Below are positions 1 through 6,933 of a stretch of DNA of 13,993 bases, one piece after another; position 1 is the first letter of the stretch; the number at the start of each line of letters is the position of its first letter. The translations under genes and the position numbers were made by a program. Under the pieces are notes generated by a model that saw only the letters and a program-made list of their open reading frames with translations, had not been told where the DNA came from and did not search any database. The stretch is from positions 6,916 through 20,908 of the forward strand of contig DHJK01000051.1 of the NCBI GenBank assembly GCA_002404295.1. The letters are read 5' to 3'. This stretch comes from Legionellales bacterium UBA4722 (GTDB lineage Bacteria > Pseudomonadota > Gammaproteobacteria > DSM-16500).

Positions 1-20
1 TCGCTTCGCTCGCAATGACG
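1..20. repeat. Truncated copy of a dispersed 'CATTGCGAGCGAAGCGA' type repeat
   Basis: The first 20 bases read on the minus strand as CGTCATTGCGAGCGAAGCGA. From memory this matches a short intergenic repeat motif seen in many copies in several low-GC intracellular or protist-associated proteobacteria, usually continuing towards AAGCAATCC. Only one end is present because the window starts inside it. The remaining 72 bases before the rimK stop codon hold no recognisable gene and no convincing terminator. The copy number in this genome cannot be seen from one window. Confidence 0.5.
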
Positions 21-92
21 CCGCAGATTAAATCGAAGTTTGTGTTGATAACTCATGTTGTAATGAAGATAAGCAGTCACTGATAAAATCTG

Positions 93-1001
93 TTATCCCT
101 TCGTCCTAATCTTATCACTATCAAGATCTGTGTTTTGTTCAATAAATTTGATGATTGTGCCTGCCACATCTTTTTTAGTTGCTTTCTCAATCCCTTCAAT
201 ACCTGGTGACGCATTCACTTCAATAATAAGCGGTCCGCGATTTGATCGTACAATATCAACACCTGCCACATTTAATCCGATGATATGTGCAGCGCGTATC
301 GCCATGGTTCTTTCTTCATCCGTAATTTCGACAGAGGTTGCGCTTCCGCCGCGATGTAAGTTTGAACGAAACTCTTCGGGTGATTTGGCTTGACGTCTCA
401 TAGCGGCAACCACTTCGTTGCCAACCACAAAACAACGAATATCAACACCTGTTGCTTCTTTAATATACTCTTGGACTAAGATATTTACTTTAAGTCCTAA
501 AAACGCTTCAATCACACTACGTGCAGCTTTTGCTGTTTCTACCAATACAACGCCGACACCTTGTGTACCCTCTAAAAATTTAATAATGAGCGGTGGTCCA
601 CCGACCATTTTAATCAAATCCTGAATCTCATCTAAGGAATGCGCAAAACCTGTAATAGGAAGACCAATCCCTTTTTTTGATAATAATTGTAATGAACGTA
701 ATTTATCGCGTGCGCGGGTAATGGCGATTGAATCATTTACACACAAGACCCCCATCATTTCTAATTGTCGTACTACAGCAGCACCATAAAAGGTGATGGA
801 TGCACCGATGCGAGGGATAACAGCATCATAGCTGTCGAGTATCGCGCCTTTATAGTGAATGGTAGGTTGTGCAGATGTAATATTCATGTAACAGCGTAAT
901 GTATCTATGATATCTGCTTTGTGACCACGTTCTCTGGCAGCTTCTGCCAGTCTGCGTGTAGAGTATAAATCATGTCTTCTTGATAAAATTGCAATTTTCA
1001 T
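93..1001 (-). CDS. rimK: RimK, ribosomal protein S6 (RpsF) L-glutamate ligase
   Basis: ATP-grasp ligase that adds glutamate residues to the C-terminus of ribosomal protein S6 in the cytoplasm, using ATP. The 302 residues align with E. coli RimK (300 aa) without gaps for about the first 200, including the start MKIAILSR, the HYKG stretch, VIPRIG and the ending EVNASPG-EGIEK. Nucleotide-binding lysines K100 (ARDKLRS) and K141 (IIKFLEGTQG) and E178 (LVQEYI) are present, as are the metal-binding D249, E261 and N263 (one residue later than in E. coli). The substrate-loop motif FRSNLHRGG is intact. The start codon overlaps the stop of the upstream protease gene by four bases (ATGA), so translation is probably coupled. 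It is the last gene of the minus-strand cluster. The only difference noted is one extra residue near 207-210. Confidence 0.96.
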   Translation of the reverse strand: MKIAILSRRHDLYSTRRLAEAARERGHKADIIDTLRCYMNITSAQPTIHYKGAILDSYDAVIPRIGASITFYGAAVVRQLEMMGVLCVNDSIAITRARDKLRSLQLLSKKGIGLPITGFAHSLDEIQDLIKMVGGPPLIIKFLEGTQGVGVVLVETAKAARSVIEAFLGLKVNILVQEYIKEATGVDIRCFVVGNEVVAAMRRQAKSPEEFRSNLHRGGSATSVEITDEERTMAIRAAHIIGLNVAGVDIVRSNRGPLIIEVNASPGIEGIEKATKKDVAGTIIKFIEQNTDLDSDKIRTKG

Positions 1002-1456
1002 AAGATAAAACCTTTCTTTGGGTCTTTTATAAATGAGCGAGCAGGGTTGACAGTAAAGCGTTTTCTAATAGCGCTTCTACCCAGCAACATACGAAACAAC
1101 ATCGAATCTCGCTCGGTCAATGTGATTTCGATAGACCAAGTTTGGTCACCTAAAATAATAGGTGTGCTAATGACATAGCGTTCTTCACGATGACCACCGG
1201 AGTCACTGACCCAACGTTTGTCAGCAATATCAGCGACGCAAGTGATGACTTCGCTCACATTATGTTGGATAGGATGGATGTCAAAACGAATTTTGTCTAT
1301 ATTTCCTTCTTTATAAGGCTGCAATTTAAAAGCATGCAGGGCTGAGGTGCGAGCACCCGTATCTACTTTGGCTTTAATTTTGTCAATGCCAAGTTCTGGT
1401 AAAGCGACTCTTTCTCGCCAACCAATCATATTATATTTTTTTCGTTGCGCGCTCAT
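998..1456 (-). CDS. rimB: RimB-like retropepsin-type aspartic protease (PF05618, 'ATP-dependent zinc protease' family)
   Basis: Small cytosolic protein of 152 residues of the DUF785/Zn_protease family, which has a retropepsin fold. The catalytic motif VDTGARTSALHA lies at 31-42, with D32 the expected catalytic aspartate. It is preceded by the family hallmark GWRE-VALPELGI (12-24), and the second conserved block LLGRSAI lies near 124-130. Pseudomonas RimB, from this family, is a polyglutamate-specific protease that trims the tail RimK adds to RpsF. The four-base ATGA overlap with rimK strongly supports that role here. The older 'ATP-dependent zinc protease' label has little support from the motif. 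The chosen ATG has a weak ribosome site; an internal ATG at codon 10, just before GWRE, is an alternative. No signal peptide is seen. Confidence 0.85.
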   Translation of the reverse strand: MSAQRKKYNMIGWRERVALPELGIDKIKAKVDTGARTSALHAFKLQPYKEGNIDKIRFDIHPIQHNVSEVITCVADIADKRWVSDSGGHREERYVISTPIILGDQTWSIEITLTERDSMLFRMLLGRSAIRKRFTVNPARSFIKDPKKGFIL

Positions 1457-1471
1457 TCCGTACCGATCGCT

Positions 1472-1496
1472 TAATGTCCATGGTGTGCTGACATTA
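1472..1496. repeat. 7-bp inverted repeat between ccmG-like gene and rimB
   Basis: TAATGTC (1472-1478) and GACATTA (1490-1496) are perfect inverted copies separated by 11 bases. They sit in the 71-bp gap between the thioredoxin stop and the rimB start, the largest gap in this cluster. No T-run follows on either strand, so it is not a typical intrinsic terminator. It could be an operator, an RNA hairpin that tunes rimBK expression, or chance. Confidence 0.3.
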
Positions 1497-1527
1497 CCTG
1501 AATCTTATATTTCGTGCAATACAAAGC

Positions 1528-2076
1528 CTACTGTTCACGCGTTAATTGTTCTATTAATGGTTGAAAAGTGTTTTTCCAAACGTACATATCAAGAATGCCT
1601 TTATAGCGATAACGAATTATTCTATGTTTATCGAGTAAAATTGTTTCAGGAATGCCGTCGATGTCAAGGGAGGTTGCGAGGGCACCATCAACATCAACGC
1701 CTACTGCTACATAGGGATTTCCTTCAGTCTTAAGCCAATAGGTTGCATTCTCAGGATTATCTTTGAAGTTGATGCCATAAATGGGGGTGGAGAAGTGCTC
1801 TTTAATATTCATGAGAATGGGGTGCTCAGCCCTGCAAGCAGGGCACCACGATGCCCAAATATTTAAAAGGCAGACTTTTCCTTCTAATGTTTTAGAGGTG
1901 AAGCGATTTGAGGGCTGCAATAACAGAGGTAGATTGATATTAGGTAATGCGTTGCTTGATGTTGTGGATAACATCTCGGTAGTTTTGGATTGGGAGAGTT
2001 GCCAGCTTGATAATAGTAGCAAAGCAAAAGTAATGAAAGGTAAAAAATAAAGCAACGGCTGTTTGTTTTTTTTCAT
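1528..2076 (-). CDS. ccmG: CcmG/DsbE-like thiol:disulfide interchange protein
   Basis: Periplasmic, membrane-anchored thioredoxin-fold protein of 182 residues. An N-terminal anchor spans about residues 8-25 after a lysine-rich start. The redox motif WCPAC lies at 77-81 within NIWASWCPACRAEH, the cis-proline is P143 in GIPET, and GINFKDNPENATYWL (101-115) matches the GINYKDD block typical of CcmG. This family reduces apocytochrome c or CcmH thiols during cytochrome c maturation. The start lies one base after the stop of the upstream EAL gene, so the two are probably cotranscribed. No other ccm gene lies in the window, which is odd because ccmG usually sits in the ccmABCDEFGH operon. A second copy or a different periplasmic reductant role is therefore possible. 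An extra cysteine, C69, lies in the strand before the active site. Confidence 0.8.
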   Translation of the reverse strand: MKKNKQPLLYFLPFITFALLLLSSWQLSQSKTTEMLSTTSSNALPNINLPLLLQPSNRFTSKTLEGKVCLLNIWASWCPACRAEHPILMNIKEHFSTPIYGINFKDNPENATYWLKTEGNPYVAVGVDVDGALATSLDIDGIPETILLDKHRIIRYRYKGILDMYVWKNTFQPLIEQLTREQ

Positions 2077-2077
2077 G

Positions 2078-3382
2078 TTATTTTTTATTCTTTTTTAAAA
2101 AAGTAGTCATTTGCTTTGCATTGAGTGGCTTGCATAAATAGTAACCTTGCCCTTGAAGACAGCCATTGTTAATGAGAAATTGTAAATCAGCGTTTGTTTC
2201 TATTCCTTCGGCAATGACATTCAAGCCTAGTTTCCCGCCTAAATTAATAAGAGAATTAACAATAATAGCATTAAAAGAGTGGGGAGTTATATTTAAAACA
2301 AATGACTTGTCTATTTTTAACGCTCTAATGGGTAAGTTTTTCAGGCGTAATAGAGAGGAATGTCCTGTGCCAAAGTCATCGATTGTTATGCCTATACCTG
2401 TTTTAGCCATTTTTTTTAAAATGGTTTCAAAATAACTGGCATGCGTTAAAAAAGCAGTTTCGGTGAGTTCTATGTCAAGTAAATGCGATGGTATAAGAGT
2501 ATCTTTAAACGTGGTCATCATTTTTTGTGGGAAAGATTTTTGAAGTAATTGGTTGGACGAAATATTAAAAGATATTTTAAAATGATTATATCCCGTGTTA
2601 TACCATTCCTTGGCTTGTTTGCATACGACTTGCAAGGCCCATTCTCCAATAGTCGCAATTAAACCGTTTTTCTCTGCAAGCCCAATAAAAACGTCGGGTG
2701 GCACTAAACCAAGGATAGGGTGGCGCCAACGCAACAATGCTTCCATGCCCACCATTTCTTTTGTAGGCAAATTAAAGATGGGTTGGTATGTGAGAAATAA
2801 TTCTTTGTTTTCCAGGGCAAATTTTAAAGCATTTTCTAAATAAGATTCTTTCTGGTGTTTTTTTCTAAGTTTTTCAGAGTAATGTTGACAGTTGTTGCCG
2901 CCTAATGATTTTGCATGCAACATACAAATTGCAACACTTTCTAATAATGCATGTGAGTCTTTGCCAGCGTGAGGATAATAAGCGGCTCCTATGCTGGCAT
3001 GTATACGGGCAGAAGTCCCATCTAAGCTATACTTTATTTTAAAACACTTTAATAGTTTTCGTATGGCAGCTTGAGCCTCTTTTGCCGTAGTAATATTTCC
3101 AAGAATAATAACAAATTCATCGCCATCGATACGTGAAATAAAGTCCTCTGCGCTCAGACAAGAGGCTAGTCGTTCATGAGTTTCCAGTAAGAGTTTATCA
3201 CCAATAGATTGACCATAATTAATATTGATAGATTGGAAGTTGTCCAGATTAATAAGTAGAAGGCCTATTCTATGATGGTGTTGCTTTGCATGGGCAATTT
3301 TTTGATTCGCAACTTGATGAAAATCACGTCGATTTTTATCAGTATTAGTAAATTTATCGTTCAATACTTCCAGCGGTTTCAT
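2078..3382 (-). CDS. c-di-GMP phosphodiesterase with degenerate GGDEF and intact EAL domain (possible RimA counterpart)
   Basis: Cytosolic protein of 434 residues with no membrane segment or signal peptide. A GGDEF-like domain covers about 9-170 and an EAL domain about 180-430. The EAL domain should hydrolyse c-di-GMP to pGpG: E214 of MEALLRW, N273, the ELTE motif (305-308), D335/D336 of DDFGTG, K356, E392 of AEGIE and Q412 of GQGYY are all present. The GGDEF domain looks inactive. The motif is DGDEF (86-90), the first metal-binding aspartate is N45 (LINLD), and the inhibitory RxxD site reads SAED. It may act as a GTP-sensing or structural module. ATG at 3382 is preferred over ATG at 3394 because TGAGG lies six bases upstream of it, whereas the earlier ATG overlaps that site and has none of its own. 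As first gene of a cluster ending in rimB-rimK, it occupies the place of the phosphodiesterase RimA. Confidence 0.88.
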   Translation of the reverse strand: MKPLEVLNDKFTNTDKNRRDFHQVANQKIAHAKQHHHRIGLLLINLDNFQSININYGQSIGDKLLLETHERLASCLSAEDFISRIDGDEFVIILGNITTAKEAQAAIRKLLKCFKIKYSLDGTSARIHASIGAAYYPHAGKDSHALLESVAICMLHAKSLGGNNCQHYSEKLRKKHQKESYLENALKFALENKELFLTYQPIFNLPTKEMVGMEALLRWRHPILGLVPPDVFIGLAEKNGLIATIGEWALQVVCKQAKEWYNTGYNHFKISFNISSNQLLQKSFPQKMMTTFKDTLIPSHLLDIELTETAFLTHASYFETILKKMAKTGIGITIDDFGTGHSSLLRLKNLPIRALKIDKSFVLNITPHSFNAIIVNSLINLGGKLGLNVIAEGIETNADLQFLINNGCLQGQGYYLCKPLNAKQMTTFLKKNKK

Positions 3383-3388
3383 AAAAAA

Positions 3389-3393
3389 CCTCA
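3389..3393 (-). promoter_or_regulatory. Ribosome binding site deciding the start of the EAL gene
   Basis: On the minus strand the bases read TGAGG, followed by six T residues and then ATG at 3382. This is good Shine-Dalgarno spacing for the 3382 start. The in-frame ATG at 3394 has only CAGTCA before it and would contain part of this site. Confidence 0.6.
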
Positions 3394-3394
3394 T

Positions 3395-3555
3395 TGACTG
3401 ACCTGTTTTCAGTATAGTTAAAGACTGCGATAAGTGTGCTTAAAAGAAATTTATATTTTGTGTGAGATAACCAATTGAATTTACTATTTATTTTAGGGCT
3501 ATTGTAATGGAGGACTATAGCAGATTACACTAGCTACAGGATTTAAATTAATAAT
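3395..3555. promoter_or_regulatory. Divergent control region between EAL gene and glutamate dehydrogenase
   Basis: This AT-rich gap has stops in every frame and must carry the starts of both divergent transcripts. On the minus strand TATACT (3416-3411) is a fair -10 box about 35 bases before the EAL start, but no good -35 is visible. On the plus strand TTGTAA (3502-3507) and TACACT (3526-3531), 18 bases apart, are a weak pair that would give a leader of about 30 bases. No clear operator palindrome or riboswitch was seen. The region holds no remnant of the missing dehydrogenase N-terminus. Confidence 0.35.
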
Positions 3556-3560
3556 AAGGA
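3556..3560 (+). promoter_or_regulatory. Ribosome binding site fixing the glutamate dehydrogenase start
   Basis: AAGGA lies seven bases before ATG 3568. An in-frame TAA at 3544-3546 leaves room for only seven codons upstream and no other standard start codon. The protein must therefore begin at 3568 or further inside, which makes the missing N-terminus real for this sequence. Confidence 0.75.
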
Positions 3561-3567
3561 AGCTGAA

Positions 3568-6500
3568 ATGAGCAATGCATGGATAGAACAGCTACAAATA
3601 GCTTTAAACAAGAAGAATGGAGATAAAAAAGGTAAGTTGCTTTATGCTAAATATAAAGCAGCTTTTTCTCTAAGCTATCAAGACTATTGTCCTGTTCGTG
3701 TAGCGATTGCTGATATTCTCCAAATTGAGCAACTTTCTGTTGAAAAGCCGTATCAGATTGATTTTTATCAGCCGCCAGAAAAGACAGAGACTGCTCTGCA
3801 TTTAAGACTTTTTCAATACAATAATGCGATTCCATTGTCAGATATTTTACCTATTTTGGATAATTTGGGGCTGCGTACGTTTGACGAGCGCCCTTATAAA
3901 ATTAATTTGCAGAAAGCCGCAGTTTTCATTAGTGATTTTAGTGTTGCATGTACAGAAAAGAATGTACTAGATATCGAAAAAACAGAACCCATTTTTCAAG
4001 AAGCATTTACGAATATCTGCTTAGGGGTATGTGAAAATGATGGATTTAATAAATTAGTATTAGCAGCTCAGCTTACTTCGCGAGAGATTGGCATTTTGCG
4101 TGCGTATGCTAAATATTTGCATCAGGCATCTTTTAGATTTAGCCAGGCATATATGGAAAAGATACTTGTAAAATATTGCAATATTTCAAAAGATCTTGTT
4201 AGTTTGTTTAAGTTAAAAAATGACCCTAAGAAAAAATCTTCAACTTCAATTATTGAATTAGAGAAAAAAATCATTGCAACGCTTGATGCTATTACCAGCT
4301 TAGATGAAGATAAAGTGATGCGGCGATTCCTGCAGTTAATTCAAGCTACATTGCGCACTAATTATTTTCAAACACAAAACGGTAAACCTAAAGAGTATCT
4401 GTCTTTGAAATTCAGATCTAGTGAAATTCCAGAGTTGCCACTACCGCATCCACTGTTTGAAATATTTGTTTATTCCCCACGGTTTGAAGCCATACATTTG
4501 CGTAGTGCGAAAGTTGCGAGAGGCGGCATTCGCTGGTCAGACCGGCTTGAAGATTTTCGTACAGAAGTTTTAGGTTTGATGAAAGCGCAAAAGGTTAAAA
4601 ATGCGATTATCATCCCATCGGGTGCTAAAGGAGGGTTTGTTCTAAAAGCATTGCCTGCTACAGCAAGTCGTGAAACAACTCAGACGGAAGTTATTTATTG
4701 CTATAAATCATTTATTTGTGGGTTATTAGATCTCACAGATAATATTAAAGAAAATAAAGTAATAAGACCTAAAGATGTAGTTTGCTATGACGAGGAAGAT
4801 CCTTATTTGGTAGTTGCTGCGGATAAAGGTACGTCAACTTTTTCTGATATCGCAAATGGTATTTCAAATGAATATAATTTTTGGTTGGGCGATGCATTTG
4901 CATCGGGTGGTTCAGCGGGATATGACCATAAAAAAATGGGTATCACAGCGCGCGGGGCTTGGGAATCCATTCGACGTCATTTCCGTGAATTAAATAAAAA
5001 TCTTGACGATCCAGCGACACATATTAGCGTGGTTGGCATTGGCGATATGAGTGGAGACGTTTTTGGTAATGGCATGATTTATTCGCCACATATTAAATTA
5101 GTGGGTGCATTTGATCATCGCCATGTTTTTATTGATCCAGATCCGCATCCAGAAAAGTCATATAAAGAGCGTGTGCGATTATTTAATTTACCCACTTCAT
5201 CATGGGAAAATTATAATGCAAAATTGATTTCAAAGGGCGGCGGTATTTTTAAGCGAACGGATAAAACGATTCTTTTATCTCCGGAAATGAAAAAATTATT
5301 AGATGTAAAAGATAGCTCTCTTTCGCCAAATGATTTGATTCGTGCATTACTTAAAGCACCAGTAGATTTATTGTTTAATGGTGGGATTGGCACCTATGTT
5401 AAAGCATCCACAGAAAGTGATCTTGATGTAAGAGATAAGACAAATGATTTTTGTCGTATTAATGGCTATGAATTACGTTGTCTTGTGGTGGGTGAGGGTG
5501 GCAATCTTGGTTTTACGCAATTGGGTCGTATTGAGTACGCCTTGCAAGGTGGGTTAATTAATACGGATTCTATTGATAATTCTGCAGGTGTGGATTGTTC
5601 AGACCATGAAGTTAATATCAAAATTTTATTGGATGCGGTCGTTGCCAAGGGTCAGTTAACCGAAAAGAAAAGAAATACGCTATTAGTAGAAATGACAGAT
5701 GAAGTGGCTGCATTAGTGCTAAAAGATAATTATAGTCAGGCGCTGACAATGAGTTTTTCTGCATTAAGTGCTGTACGTTATCTTGGATTATATCAAGCAT
5801 ATCTGAAAGATTTAGAAGTAACAGGTGTGGTTGATAGAGTTGTTGAATTTTTACCTAATGATAAAACAATTTTGGATCGCAAAGCGGCAGGGACAGGGTT
5901 AACTCGACCAGAATTATCTATTTTATTGGCTTATAGTAAGATTCATATAGAAAGTGAAATTTTAAAATCAAATTTAACAGATGATCCTTATTTTATTGAA
6001 ACGTTAGTGCATTATTTTCCGCGAAAATTGGAAAAACCATATCATGCGGATATGCAAAAACACAGATTATGGCGAGAAATTATTGCGACGCAACTGAGTA
6101 ATAGAGTTGTTAATGAAATGGGCATTACTTTTGTTTATCGTGTACAGACTGAAACAGGCGCTTCTGTCGCAGAAATTATAAAAGCACATACTATTTCATC
6201 TAAAATTTTTGATTCTAAGTCTTTAGAAAAACTGGTTGATTCCTTAGGCACTGCCATTCCTATTTCATTGCAATATGAACTATTGCACCATGTGCGCACT
6301 TTATTAAATCTTTCTACACGCTGGTTTTTGCGCAGTCATTATTTTGGAATGGACATTGAGAAAACAATTGAACATTTTTCAGTACGAATACGTAAGTTGG
6401 AAGCGATTATTCCTAGTTTGATGAGTGGTGTGACTAAGCAGTATTTAGCTGAGCTTGTGGAGCGATTTGTGCAACATGGGTTTTCTGAAGAAATTGCGAG

Positions 6501-6933
6501 TCGAATCGCTGTTTATCGTGCTCTTTATACCTCATTGAATATTATTGAAGTGGCAACGCAGCATAAATTTGACTTAATTAAAACAGCAAAAATCTATTTT
6601 GATGTGGGTGGTCGCTTCAATTTGGTTTGGTTTCGTGATCAAGTATCAGCAGATTCTCGAGACGGACATTGGAATACGTTGGCGCGTTTGACATTAAGAG
6701 ATGAATTGGATGATTTGCAAAAAATGCTGACGGTAGCAGTGATGCAAAGCGATAAGCATGAAGCTAAAGTTGAAACCCTTATCAATAATTGGATGGGAAA
6801 GCGTCATCGTCCAATAGAGCGTTGGGAAAAAGTTTTGCAATTACTGCATGGCAGTGAGCAAATTGATTATACGATGTTTTTTATTGCATTAAGAGAGCTG
6901 GCAGGATCGATACGGTCTAGCGAAGCATTATGA
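3568..6933 (+). CDS. gdhB: NAD-specific glutamate dehydrogenase, large (GDH-180 type) family, lacking the N-terminal third
   Basis: Cytosolic enzyme expected to oxidise L-glutamate to 2-oxoglutarate and ammonia with NAD+, feeding glutamate carbon into the TCA cycle. At 1121 residues it is about 500 shorter than the usual bacterial form (about 1600). It starts near the third ACT-like region (LSDILPILDNLGLRTFDERPY, about 92-112), then a helical segment with CENDGFN and ATLRTN, then the catalytic core. Core motifs are VARGGIRWSDR-EDFRTEVLGLMKAQ, the catalytic lysine K354 in GAKGGF (352-357), VVAADKGTSTFSDIAN, WLGDAFASGGSAGYDHK (439-455) and the nucleotide-binding GIGDMSGDVFGNGM (490-503), followed by NGGIGTYVKAS, VVGEGGNLG and DNSAGVDCSDHEVNIK. 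A helical C-terminal region completes it. The core looks fully functional. The stop overlaps the next start by ATGA. Loss of the first two ACT-like domains may alter allosteric control or oligomer assembly. Confidence 0.93.
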   Translation: MSNAWIEQLQIALNKKNGDKKGKLLYAKYKAAFSLSYQDYCPVRVAIADILQIEQLSVEKPYQIDFYQPPEKTETALHLRLFQYNNAIPLSDILPILDNLGLRTFDERPYKINLQKAAVFISDFSVACTEKNVLDIEKTEPIFQEAFTNICLGVCENDGFNKLVLAAQLTSREIGILRAYAKYLHQASFRFSQAYMEKILVKYCNISKDLVSLFKLKNDPKKKSSTSIIELEKKIIATLDAITSLDEDKVMRRFLQLIQATLRTNYFQTQNGKPKEYLSLKFRSSEIPELPLPHPLFEIFVYSPRFEAIHLRSAKVARGGIRWSDRLEDFRTEVLGLMKAQKVKNAIIIPSGAKGGFVLKALPATASRETTQTEVIYCYKSFICGLLDLTDNIKENKVIRPKDVVCYDEEDPYLVVAADKGTSTFSDIANGISNEYNFWLGDAFASGGSAGYDHKKMGITARGAWESIRRHFRELNKNLDDPATHISVVGIGDMSGDVFGNGMIYSPHIKLVGAFDHRHVFIDPDPHPEKSYKERVRLFNLPTSSWENYNAKLISKGGGIFKRTDKTILLSPEMKKLLDVKDSSLSPNDLIRALLKAPVDLLFNGGIGTYVKASTESDLDVRDKTNDFCRINGYELRCLVVGEGGNLGFTQLGRIEYALQGGLINTDSIDNSAGVDCSDHEVNIKILLDAVVAKGQLTEKKRNTLLVEMTDEVAALVLKDNYSQALTMSFSALSAVRYLGLYQAYLKDLEVTGVVDRVVEFLPNDKTILDRKAAGTGLTRPELSILLAYSKIHIESEILKSNLTDDPYFIETLVHYFPRKLEKPYHADMQKHRLWREIIATQLSNRVVNEMGITFVYRVQTETGASVAEIIKAHTISSKIFDSKSLEKLVDSLGTAIPISLQYELLHHVRTLLNLSTRWFLRSHYFGMDIEKTIEHFSVRIRKLEAIIPSLMSGVTKQYLAELVERFVQHGFSEEIASRIAVYRALYTSLNIIEVATQHKFDLIKTAKIYFDVGGRFNLVWFRDQVSADSRDGHWNTLARLTLRDELDDLQKMLTVAVMQSDKHEAKVETLINNWMGKRHRPIERWEKVLQLLHGSEQIDYTMFFIALRELAGSIRSSEAL

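Noticed and set aside
3395..3567. A remnant of the missing N-terminal part of glutamate dehydrogenase upstream of its start
   Set aside because: The gap is only about 170 bases, has frequent stops in all plus-strand frames and shows no family motif.
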